Below, piece by piece: positions 55,632 to 64,000 of a stretch of 64,000 nt of DNA. Origin of the DNA: Draconibacterium sp. (GTDB taxonomy: Bacteria; Bacteroidota; Bacteroidia; Bacteroidales; Prolixibacteraceae); contig WOYV01000050.1 of the NCBI GenBank assembly GCA_011620585.1, forward strand, positions 1 to 64,000, read 5' to 3'. A model generated the notes under the pieces. The model was not told the DNA's origin and did no database searches. It was given only the letters and a program-made list of their open reading frames with translations. Every line of letters begins with the position of its first letter. Positions within the stretch are counted from its first letter, which is position 1. The translations under genes and the position numbers were made by a program.

Positions 55632-55981
55632 TTTAAATTTTTATATTCTTCTTGTACCTTTTTGGGTAAGCTTTTCAAAATCAGTTCGTACGATTCATCG
55701 ATTAATTCCTGTAAAACAGCAGGAGGAACTGTTCCATCCAGTTCGATGGTGTTCCAATGTTGTTTATTCATATGGTCCCCCGGAATGATAGAGTTATAGT
55801 GTGTGCGCAGTTCTGCATTCTTTTCGGGGTCGTTTTTTAATGCAATACGGAAATCATCGAGACTTAGTAAACAAAACATTTTGTTCATCATTTTGAATAC
55901 CAGGGTTGTCTCATCGAAAGGAAAGCTTTCGGTAACTGCTTTTTTTGTGATGCAATATTCGCGTATTTCTTCAATATTCAT
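55628..55981 (-). CDS. MmcQ/YjbR family protein
   Basis: REYCITKKAVTESFPFDETTLVFKMMNKMFCL. Confidence 0.88.
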   Translation of the reverse strand: MNIEEIREYCITKKAVTESFPFDETTLVFKMMNKMFCLLSLDDFRIALKNDPEKNAELRTHYNSIIPGDHMNKQHWNTIELDGTVPPAVLQELIDESYELILKSLPKKVQEEYKNLK

Positions 55982-56057
55982 ATATATCTTTCAGAAAGCC
56001 TAAAAATAGTGGATTCGGGAAGAATTACAAATTACCGGGACAGAATTTGGTTCCGGT

Positions 56058-56420
56058 TTACATGGTTGGGTAAAAGGCATCTTTGAAATGCTCAAGTTCG
56101 AACTTTTCGTTCACGAAAATAACCGTAATCACATCAAAACGGGTGTCAACATCCATTTCCTTCTCAATCAGATAAGCGTCGGTGGCTTCCACAATTCTTT
56201 TAATTTTTGTATTCGTTACTGCTTCCGATGGATGTTCGTAACGCAAGCCGTTTCTCGATTTTACCTCTACAACCACCAACTCTTCCTTGTCTTTGGCAAC
56301 AATATCGAGTTCGAGATGACCGTGGTACCAGTTGTGTTCCAGTATTTGATAGCCCAGTTTTACCAGGTGATCGATTGCCAGTCTTTCTGCTATTTCTCCA
56401 AGTTCGCGGGTCGAAACCAT
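56058..56420 (-). CDS. YraN family (UPF0102) nuclease-like protein
   Basis: GEIAERLAIDHLVKLGYQILEHNWYHGHLELDIVAKDKEELVVVEVKSRNG. Confidence 0.92.
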   Translation of the reverse strand: MVSTRELGEIAERLAIDHLVKLGYQILEHNWYHGHLELDIVAKDKEELVVVEVKSRNGLRYEHPSEAVTNTKIKRIVEATDAYLIEKEMDVDTRFDVITVIFVNEKFELEHFKDAFYPTM

Positions 56421-56452
56421 TTTATTTCAAGATATTGAGTTCTGTATTCAAC

Positions 56453-57358
56453 TTATAAAAGTGTCAACTTTGCCTGTTCAACTGTTACTTCCAGTTCCCA
56501 CTCGGTGCCAAACATTAATGCCAGATTTTTTTTGTCGTGGCCGGCCGGAAAACCAAAGCACACCGGATACGGGTAATCGCTCAACACATCGGCAATTATT
56601 TCGTGCACACTCATCCCAAAAGGCGATTCATTGTCTTTCATGTCGGTAAAATCACCGAGGATCAGTCCGGCCAGGTTATCGAGTCTTCCACTCAGTTTTA
56701 GTTGATGGATCATCCGGTCGGTATGATACAGAAATTCGTCGATGTCTTCCAGGAACAGGATTTTCCCATCGGTATCCAGATCATAAAAAGTGCCTTGCAG
56801 GCTGGTAATAATAGATAGATTTCCGCCGACCAACTCTGCCTTCGCTTTTCCGGGTTGATTGTATTCCGGGCATTTTACAGCGTATTGAATTTTTTCACCG
56901 GTCAATAGTTTCATCAACGATTCCAGATTTTCGCTGGCATCTCCGCTTTCATCAAAAAAGTAGCGTGGCATAGCCCCGTGAATGGTCGGGACCTGGTACT
57001 GGTTAATACAGGCATGTAATATCGTAATATCGCTAAAACCAACCAGCCATTTGGGTTTCTCAAGGAAGTTGAGAAAGTTTAGCTGATCGACGATACGAAC
57101 AGTCCCGTAACCTCCGCGAGAACATAAAATCGCGCTGCAATCGTCATCGTCGAGTGCGGTTTGAAGATCTTCCAGCCGCTGTGCATCGGTTCCTGCAAAC
57201 TGGAAATGCTGGTCGAAAACATGTTTCCCGAGTTCAACCCGGTAACCTTTTGCACGAAACCATTCGACAGCCGGGAGTACGTGGTTTTCAGCAATTTTTC
57301 CGGCCGGAGAAACAATCCGGATTTTGTCGCCGGGTTTTATGGGTGATGGTTGAATCAT
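56453..57358 (-). CDS. LD-carboxypeptidase (peptidase S66)
   Basis: IKPGDKIRIVSPAG, ILCSRGGYGTVRIVDQLNF, FSDITILHACINQ; ATG at 57358. Confidence 0.9.
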   Translation of the reverse strand: MIQPSPIKPGDKIRIVSPAGKIAENHVLPAVEWFRAKGYRVELGKHVFDQHFQFAGTDAQRLEDLQTALDDDDCSAILCSRGGYGTVRIVDQLNFLNFLEKPKWLVGFSDITILHACINQYQVPTIHGAMPRYFFDESGDASENLESLMKLLTGEKIQYAVKCPEYNQPGKAKAELVGGNLSIITSLQGTFYDLDTDGKILFLEDIDEFLYHTDRMIHQLKLSGRLDNLAGLILGDFTDMKDNESPFGMSVHEIIADVLSDYPYPVCFGFPAGHDKKNLALMFGTEWELEVTVEQAKLTLL

Positions 57359-57462
57359 TTTTTTAAGTCTGAATTTCGAAGCACAAAGTTGGAAGATAAA
57401 ACCAAACTTAGTGTGTTTCAATTATTACATTCAAATTTACAGCGAAAAGATAAGAAATTTAT

Positions 57463-58116
57463 TTATCTGGCCAGTATCCCGAATAATTCTTCTACATCGT
57501 TAGCGAAAAGGTCGGGATTAGCGTTCCGGAGTTCTACTTTTTTGCCAAAACCATATCCAACGGCCACGGTCGACAGTCCGTTTTCTTTTCCTCCCTCGAT
57601 ATCAAAAAGCGTGTCGCCCACCATTACTATGTCTTTAGTAGGAGTGATTTTCCTGGCGCTTAACAAGTCGCTGATAATTTGGGTTTTGGTTGCTTTGTTA
57701 CCGCCGTAATCGGCGCCCTTTAACTGCAGAATATATTTGTCCATTTCAAAGTATTCCATAATCTGCACCGCATATTTTTCCAGTTTCGAAGTGGCGATAT
57801 ACATTTTCTTTCCCAACTGGTCGAGTTCGGCAATCATTTCGGGCACGCCGTTGTACGGGACATTCTGGCGCCAGCCGTTTTCGCCGTAATATTCCCTGAA
57901 ATATTCCACGGCAAGTTTGGTGTCTCGTTCGTTTAGTCCAAAAAGCTGGCTAAAACCCCATTGCAGGGGCGGCCCGATAAAGCCATCGAGCAGGTTTTCG
58001 GGATAATCGTCGATATGCATTTTATCGAGTGAATACTTTAATGAGTTGATGATTCCCTGCGTATTATCTGTAAGTGTACCATCTAGGTCGAAGATAATAT
58101 GTGTGAATTGTGCCAT
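57463..58116 (-). CDS. HAD hydrolase, phosphoglycolate-phosphatase-like
   Basis: HIIFDLDGTLTDNTQGI, VGDTLFDIEGGKENG; ATG at 58116. Confidence 0.88.
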   Translation of the reverse strand: MAQFTHIIFDLDGTLTDNTQGIINSLKYSLDKMHIDDYPENLLDGFIGPPLQWGFSQLFGLNERDTKLAVEYFREYYGENGWRQNVPYNGVPEMIAELDQLGKKMYIATSKLEKYAVQIMEYFEMDKYILQLKGADYGGNKATKTQIISDLLSARKITPTKDIVMVGDTLFDIEGGKENGLSTVAVGYGFGKKVELRNANPDLFANDVEELFGILAR

Positions 58117-58274
58117 AAGATGAAAATAATGCAAAAGAAACACATAATATTCTCAATATCAAAAAACAGAATCAGACAAAATTGCTGAATCATTACAACA
58201 ACAAAACCTGCTAAGAAAAGGTTTGTAATTGAAAGTTTGCGTTTTGGAAGCACAAAATGGTTCCTCTTTTTATT

Positions 58275-58282
58275 TATCTTTG
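58275..58282 (+). promoter_or_regulatory. Possible Bacteroidota -7 element (TATCTTTG) for metG
   Basis: TAnnTTTG consensus 42 bp upstream of metG ATG; no clear -33 TTTG at the right spacing. Confidence 0.35.
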
Positions 58283-58323
58283 CAGCCCTAAATTGTATTT
58301 CAGAAAAATCAAAATATTTCAGA

Positions 58324-60390
58324 ATGAGCAAGTTTAAACGTACACTGATAACTACTGCCTTGCCTTATGCAAACGGACCAATTCATATCGGGCACCTTGC
58401 CGGCGTTTATGTCCCAGCCGATATTTATGCCCGTTATTTACGCCTGAAAAATGAAGATGTAATTATGATTGGCGGTTCGGATGAACATGGAGTGCCAATT
58501 ACACTGAAGGCTAAAAATGAAGGGGTGACTCCTCAGGATATTGTGGATCGTTACCATGGAATCATCAAGAACTCATTCGAAAAATTCGGTATCTCGTTTG
58601 ACGTGTATTCACGAACCAGCTCGAAAATCCATCACGAAACGGCTTCTGAAATATTCCGCAAATTATATGATACCGGAAAACTGATTGAACGTACAACGGA
58701 ACAATATTTCGACGAAGAGAACCAACAGTTCCTGGCCGACCGCTACATTATCGGCACCTGCCCAAAATGTGGTTTCGAAAGGGCTTACGGCGACCAATGC
58801 GAAAGCTGTGGTACTTCACTGAGCCCGACAGAACTCATCAATCCGACTTCAACAATTAGCGGAAACCCGCCGGTTTTAAAAGAAACCAAACACTGGTATC
58901 TTCCTTTAAATGACTACGAACCCTGGCTGGTGGAATGGATACTGGAAGGCCACAAAGAATGGAAACCAAATGTTTACGGGCAGGTAAAATCGTGGATCGA
59001 CAATGGGTTGCAACCACGTGCCGTTACCCGCGACCTCGACTGGGGCGTGCCCGTTCCGGTAGAAGGTACCGAAGGAAAAGTATTATATGTTTGGTTTGAT
59101 GCCCCGATTGGATATATTTCTGCTACTAAAGAACTTTTTAATACACTCTCCCCCTCGGGGAGAGATGGAGAGGGGCTTTGGGAAACGTACTGGAAAGATC
59201 CCGAAACGCGGATGCTGCATTTTATCGGGAAAGACAACATCGTTTTTCACTGTATTATTTTCCCTAGTATGCTGAAAGCCGAAGGAACCTACAACCTGCC
59301 CGATAATGTGCCGGCCAACGAATTCCTGAACCTCGAAGGCGATAAAATTTCCACTTCACGAAATTGGGCAGTCTGGTTGCACGAGTACCTCGAAGATTTT
59401 CCGGGAAAAGAAGACGTGTTGAAATACGTGCTTACTGCCAATGCCCCCGAAACCAAAGACAACGATTTTACCTGGAAAGATTTCCAGACGCGGAATAACA
59501 GTGAACTGGTGGCAATTCTCGGAAACTTTGTGAACCGTGCACTTGTGCTGGCACAGAAATATTATGAAGGTGTTGTTCCGGAACGTGGAGAACTCAGCGA
59601 CTACGACAAGGAAACGCTGGCCGCCATTTCAACTATAAAAGGCGAAGTAGAGAAAAGCATCGATAATTTCCGTATTCGCGAATCGTTGAAAAACGCGATG
59701 GATTTGGCTCGTTTGGGAAACAAATACCTTGCCGACGAAGAGCCCTGGAAGGTGGTAAAAACCGATCCTGAACGCGTGAAAACTATCATGAATATTTGTT
59801 TGCAGATTACGGCCAACCTTACAATTTGTCTCGAACCTTTTCTTCCGTTTAGCATGGAAAAACTACGTGGTTTCCTGAATTTCGAAAAAATGGATTGGGA
59901 AATGTTTGGGAATACCGAATTATTGCCGGTTGGTCATAAGGTAAATACGCCCGAACTCTTGTTCGAAAAAATTGAAGACGCTACCATTGAAGCACAGATT
60001 CAGAAACTGCTTGATACCAAAAAAGCCAACGAAATTGCCGGAGCCAAAGCCACTCCTGCAAAAGAAAACATTGAATACGACGAATTTGCCAAAATGGATA
60101 TTCGGGCAGGAACCGTGATTGAATGCGAAAAAGTAGCAAAAACCAAAAAGCTGTTGAAACTTAAAATCGATACCGGAATCGATCAACGAACAGTTGTTTC
60201 AGGAATCGCCGAGTATTATGAACCCGAAAATCTGATTGGGAAACAGGTTTCGGTTTTGGTGAACCTCGCTCCAAAACAATTACGCGGTATCGAATCGCAG
60301 GGAATGATCCTGTGTGCAGAAAACGCCGATGGTTCGCTGTCGATTGTTTCGCCGGATGTTGTGGTTAAAAACGGATCGGAAATTAAATAG
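58324..60390 (+). CDS. metG: Methionyl-tRNA synthetase with C-terminal tRNA-binding domain
   Basis: [60 protein letters not shown]. Confidence 0.96.
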   Translation: MSKFKRTLITTALPYANGPIHIGHLAGVYVPADIYARYLRLKNEDVIMIGGSDEHGVPITLKAKNEGVTPQDIVDRYHGIIKNSFEKFGISFDVYSRTSSKIHHETASEIFRKLYDTGKLIERTTEQYFDEENQQFLADRYIIGTCPKCGFERAYGDQCESCGTSLSPTELINPTSTISGNPPVLKETKHWYLPLNDYEPWLVEWILEGHKEWKPNVYGQVKSWIDNGLQPRAVTRDLDWGVPVPVEGTEGKVLYVWFDAPIGYISATKELFNTLSPSGRDGEGLWETYWKDPETRMLHFIGKDNIVFHCIIFPSMLKAEGTYNLPDNVPANEFLNLEGDKISTSRNWAVWLHEYLEDFPGKEDVLKYVLTANAPETKDNDFTWKDFQTRNNSELVAILGNFVNRALVLAQKYYEGVVPERGELSDYDKETLAAISTIKGEVEKSIDNFRIRESLKNAMDLARLGNKYLADEEPWKVVKTDPERVKTIMNICLQITANLTICLEPFLPFSMEKLRGFLNFEKMDWEMFGNTELLPVGHKVNTPELLFEKIEDATIEAQIQKLLDTKKANEIAGAKATPAKENIEYDEFAKMDIRAGTVIECEKVAKTKKLLKLKIDTGIDQRTVVSGIAEYYEPENLIGKQVSVLVNLAPKQLRGIESQGMILCAENADGSLSIVSPDVVVKNGSEIK
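59146..59164. repeat. Palindrome inside metG (ctctcccc-ctc-ggggagag)
   Basis: Perfect 8-bp arms, 3-nt loop, encodes part of [13 protein letters not shown]. Confidence 0.6.
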
Positions 60391-60395
60391 GGTCT

Positions 60396-60475
60396 GTCAT
60401 TTCGATCCCGGTGAATATCGGGGGAGAAATCTCTCTCTTTTAAACAGATTTCTCCTCCTTATTCGTCGAAATGAC
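60396..60475. repeat. REP/MITE-like element with nested inverted repeats
   Basis: Outer gtcatttcga/tcgaaatgac; inner gagaaatct/agatttctc. Confidence 0.8.
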
Positions 60476-60535
60476 TATTAGAATAAATTAAAAAATTATA
60501 TTTAAACCGTTTCTGTACGCAGAGGCGGTTTTTTA

Positions 60536-61048
60536 TTAAACGATAACGATGACCAAAATCAGCATTATCAGCAACATAAAAATAATAAACTGGTTTCGGA
60601 CAAAGAGACCGAGCAGGATAAGTACCTCCACTTCGTCGTTGATCGGAGAGGAGAGTTCGATGGTTCCCTTGTCTTTGGTAATAAACTCGTGCGAGGTATA
60701 TTGAATGATTTCGGAGCCATTAAATTTCCAGGCCCAGCGCGATTGCCAGAAGTTTTTTATTACGAGTTCGAAACGTTTTCCGTTGATCAGCACATCGCTG
60801 CGTGTATTAAAAAAGTTGATCATTATGGTGCCAAGCAATGCCTGGCTGTTGGAGTCGTAAATTTCGAGTTTCGAGAGAAAATATTCTCTTGTCAGGGTAA
60901 AGAGTTTTCCGTTAATCATGGCCTGTGCCTGCGATCCAAAAGCGCTGTCCCAGTGAATGCTGCCTATTTTTTCTGTTCCTTGAAAAATCTCCAGTTTCGA
61001 TTTGAAGATATCGTTTGTCCAACTCAGTTTTTCCATCTCACTCTTCAA
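60536..61048 (-). CDS. Hypothetical protein, C-terminal TM helix
   Basis: 170-aa ORF, WDSAFGSQAQAMINGKLFTLTREYFLSKLEIYDSNSQALLGTI. Confidence 0.65.
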   Translation of the reverse strand: MKSEMEKLSWTNDIFKSKLEIFQGTEKIGSIHWDSAFGSQAQAMINGKLFTLTREYFLSKLEIYDSNSQALLGTIMINFFNTRSDVLINGKRFELVIKNFWQSRWAWKFNGSEIIQYTSHEFITKDKGTIELSSPINDEVEVLILLGLFVRNQFIIFMLLIMLILVIVIV

Positions 61049-61200
61049 TTTCCGATTTGCAATTTATGAAAATTAGAATGAATAAATACCTCAGAATCTT
61101 TATCCCACGGGCTTTTTAGATTAATTAACAATTCGCCCGGTACTGAATTTGGCAGGGCGCTATTCTATATCAGTTAATAAAGAGTTTTAAAAGAAGAGGC

Positions 61201-62079
61201 TTAGCCAAGATATTTCCTGAATTCGCGATAATCTTTAACGGTTTTTACATTGCGGGGTAACGCAGGCCCGAGGTGTTGTACCTGGTAACCGGTTATAAAA
61301 ATCTTTTGTTTCTGGAAACAAGCCTTTAACCCTACAAGGTAATTTTCGAGGTCGGACCTGGTAATTGAGTTACTAAAAGCGGTGAACACAACATCGATGT
61401 GTTTTTGCCGGTTAATGATTACCAGGTCGTCGAACGGGACTGATTGACCCAGGTAAAAGGTATTGAATCCAATTTTACGGGCGATAAATGCATAAAAAAG
61501 AAGGCTTATTTCGTGGAGTTCGTTTTCGGGGAGGAAAAACAACATGGAAGGTTTTGCTTTTTGTGAAATTGGGAGTCGGTCGATGGCGGCGATCAATTTT
61601 TGTCGGAATAAATTGGTTACAAAATGTTCCTGAGCAGGAAACAAGGTGCCTACCTGCCAATAGGTGCCCACACGTTCGAATAACTCAAAGAAAATGCTAA
61701 AACAGGCTTCCTCGAAATCATATTTTTCGATAATCTCGTTCAGCAATTCTTCCATCCCTATCGTATCGAGATCAACCATTAAAAGCATGAAACGCTCGAT
61801 GTAATCCGAATCCGAATCTTTTGTTTGGGTAAGTGCCAGTACTAATTCGCGAATGCTCTCGTCGTTCCTGGATGCAATTTTTGAAATTTTGTAGCCATTT
61901 CGTGTAAGCAGCGAAATGTTTAGTAATCGTTTTAAATCGTTGTCGTTGTATGTACGTATGTTGGTATCCGTACGGTCGGGATTTAATAAAGCATATCGTT
62001 TTTCCCAAATACGAATGGTATGCATCTTTATTCCCGACAACACTTCGAGGTCTTTTATCGAATATCCCGTTTGTTTCAT
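61201..62079 (-). CDS. MerR-family regulator with CarH-like cobalamin-binding region
   Basis: YSIKDLEVLSGIKMHTIRIWEKRYALLNPDRTDTNIRTYND; W-x9-EH (WQVGTLFPAQEH); ELHEIS. Confidence 0.88.
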   Translation of the reverse strand: MKQTGYSIKDLEVLSGIKMHTIRIWEKRYALLNPDRTDTNIRTYNDNDLKRLLNISLLTRNGYKISKIASRNDESIRELVLALTQTKDSDSDYIERFMLLMVDLDTIGMEELLNEIIEKYDFEEACFSIFFELFERVGTYWQVGTLFPAQEHFVTNLFRQKLIAAIDRLPISQKAKPSMLFFLPENELHEISLLFYAFIARKIGFNTFYLGQSVPFDDLVIINRQKHIDVVFTAFSNSITRSDLENYLVGLKACFQKQKIFITGYQVQHLGPALPRNVKTVKDYREFRKYLG

Positions 62080-62376
62080 CCTGCTTTAATTCGTCCGGTT
62101 TTAGTAAAAAAGGAATAACTTGTTCAATGTAATAGGTGCGAAATTAGACACAAATTGTCAATTTCCTAAAATATCCATTTGAATTCTTTTCTCAATCTGG
62201 CTAAAAATAAAAGGATTCCGCGTGGAACCCTCTTATTTTATTATTGTCATAGCGTAATTCCTATTCCGGATTGGATGATTCTTTTCTTAACATTCGTCAA
62301 AAACCAACAAGTTTCAGGTTCTCAATCAGCTAAAAGCCTTAATTTTGCCACACGATTTTCAAAAACAACTTTCAAC

Positions 62377-64000
62377 ATGGCAGAAAAAGAAGCAAAGCTT
62401 TTCGCTGATTTTAAACCTGTTACTACAGATGAGTGGGAAGCTAAAATTATTGCCGATTTAAAAGGCAAAGACTACGAACGCGCACTGGTATGGAAAACTT
62501 TCGAAGGATTTGGCGTGCGTCCGTATTACCGTCAGGAAAACCTAGCCGGGAAAGAGTACCTGGAAAGTTTGCCGGGTGAATTTCCATTCGTTCGGGGAAA
62601 CAATAAAACCAGTAATGACTGGTTAATCCGTCAAAACATTTTTGTAAACAATTTCGAAGAAGCCAACAAAAAAGCGCTAACCATTTTGGGAAAAGGCGTT
62701 ACGTCGTTGGGGTTTTTATTCAGCGATTGCTGTTCGGTGACTCCTGAAAACCTTGCCACGCTGCTCAAGGACATTTGTCTTGAAGCTGCCGAGGTAAACC
62801 TGGTTTGTTCGACCGACGAATGCAATTGTTCCGAACTTTTTGTCGATTATGTTTTGGCCGGAAAGTGGGAAAACAAAAATGTAGTGGCGTCCACTGCCAT
62901 CGACCCGATTGGTACTTTTGTGCTGAAAGGCGTGATTGCAGACGATGCTATTTCGAAACTAAAGCCTGTGATTGAAAAAGCCAAAGCTGTTCCGAATTTC
63001 CGAACCGTCGCGGTTCACGGAAAATTTTTCGCCAACAGTGGTTCATCGATCGTTCAGGAGCTTGCATTCTCGCTGGCACAGGGTGCCGAGTACCTCTCTC
63101 AACTTACTGAAGCCGGTGTTTCAATTGACGATTTTGCAAAAGCAATTAAATTCAACCTGGGAGTTGGAAACAACTACTTCATGGAAATTGCCAAATTGCG
63201 TGCCGGTCGTCTACTATGGTCGAAAATTGTGGAAGCTTACGGACCTGGTTGTAAATGTGCCGCAAAAATGATCATCCACAGCGAAACCAACCGTTTCAAT
63301 CTCACCATTTACGATCCTTATGTAAATATGCTGCGTACCCAAACCGAAGCCATGTCGGCTGTGTTGGGTGGAGCGCACTCAGTAACCGTTCTTCCGTTTA
63401 ACGCGGTGTACGAAGAAACTACCGAGTTCTCGGAACGAATTGCACGCAACCAGCAGATTTTACTGAAAGAAGAATCGCATCTCGATAAGATTGCCGATCC
63501 TTCTGCCGGTTCGTACTACATCGAAAGCCTGACTGGATCAATTGCCGACCAGGCCTGGAAATTGTTCCTCGAAGTTCAGGGGAAAGGTGGTTTTATTGCG
63601 GCTTTCAAAGAAGGTTTTATTCAATCTGAGATAAATGCAATGGCTGCCGAACGCAACAAACGTTATGCCCAGCGCCGCGAAAATATTTTAGGGACCAACC
63701 AGTTCCCAAATTTCAATGAACAACTGAAAGCCGGTTTCGACGGATCCCTTTTTGAAGCGATCGACCTCACCGAAGCAGGCGCTACCGTGGAAACATTAAA
63801 ACCGTACCGTGGTTCGCAGGCTTTTGAAGCTTTACGTTACACTACCGATATGTACTCGCTAAAAGTAAAACGTCCGGTGGCGTTTATGCTTACCATTGGA
63901 AACCTTGCTTTCCGCAAGGCACGCGCACAGTTTAGCTGTAACTTTTTTGCAGTAGCCGGTTTTACTGTAATCGACAACAATGGGTTCAAAACTGCCGATG
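62377..64000 (+). CDS. mutA: Methylmalonyl-CoA mutase small subunit, truncated by window edge
   Basis: Open frame from ATG 62377 (missing from ORF track, no stop in window): IADPSAGSYYIESLT, RTQTEAMSAVLGGAHSVTVLPFN. Confidence 0.9.
   Translation, partial: MAEKEAKLFADFKPVTTDEWEAKIIADLKGKDYERALVWKTFEGFGVRPYYRQENLAGKEYLESLPGEFPFVRGNNKTSNDWLIRQNIFVNNFEEANKKALTILGKGVTSLGFLFSDCCSVTPENLATLLKDICLEAAEVNLVCSTDECNCSELFVDYVLAGKWENKNVVASTAIDPIGTFVLKGVIADDAISKLKPVIEKAKAVPNFRTVAVHGKFFANSGSSIVQELAFSLAQGAEYLSQLTEAGVSIDDFAKAIKFNLGVGNNYFMEIAKLRAGRLLWSKIVEAYGPGCKCAAKMIIHSETNRFNLTIYDPYVNMLRTQTEAMSAVLGGAHSVTVLPFNAVYEETTEFSERIARNQQILLKEESHLDKIADPSAGSYYIESLTGSIADQAWKLFLEVQGKGGFIAAFKEGFIQSEINAMAAERNKRYAQRRENILGTNQFPNFNEQLKAGFDGSLFEAIDLTEAGATVETLKPYRGSQAFEALRYTTDMYSLKVKRPVAFMLTIGNLAFRKARAQFSCNFFAVAGFTVIDNNGFKTAD

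Noticed and set aside
62203-62245. Possible hairpin aaaataaaaggattccgcgtggaaccctcttatttt in the MerR-mutA gap
   Set aside because: Arms imperfect and AT-rich; not strong enough to call as a terminator or riboswitch by eye.

Overview
64 kb chromosomal window from a Bacteroidota bacterium; the family mix suggests Marinilabiliales or a close relative (inference). Contents in order: (1) a surface-polysaccharide cluster at 1-15 kb with a complete GDP-D-glycero-D-manno-heptose gene set (HddA/GmhA/HddC/GmhB), an oppositely oriented UDP-ManNAc3NAcA gene set (WbpB/A/D/E/I types), glycosyltransferases, a methyltransferase and a flippase; (2) a ~0.9 kb non-coding island at 15.1-15.98 kb holding a mirror-symmetric 7+7 array of ~20-bp units, flanked by 61-bp direct repeats and frameshifted coding remnants; (3) a YfhO-like protein, GHL10 and GH9 glycoside hydrolases (the GH9 gene is followed by a deleted deacetylase remnant), a TonB-dependent receptor, a BlaI/M56 pair, GH97, a degraded Crp/Fnr gene, and a tetraheme NapC/NirT-SUMF1 fusion; (4) housekeeping and mixed genes including comF, ubiX, a sirtuin, dnaG, three tandem cyclophilin genes, mscS, metG, a CarH-like MerR regulator, and a methylmalonyl-CoA mutase small subunit running off the right edge. 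I saw no rRNA, tRNA, CRISPR, transposase or prophage. The strongest unexplained signal is the 15.17-15.75 kb array with its flanking repeats.
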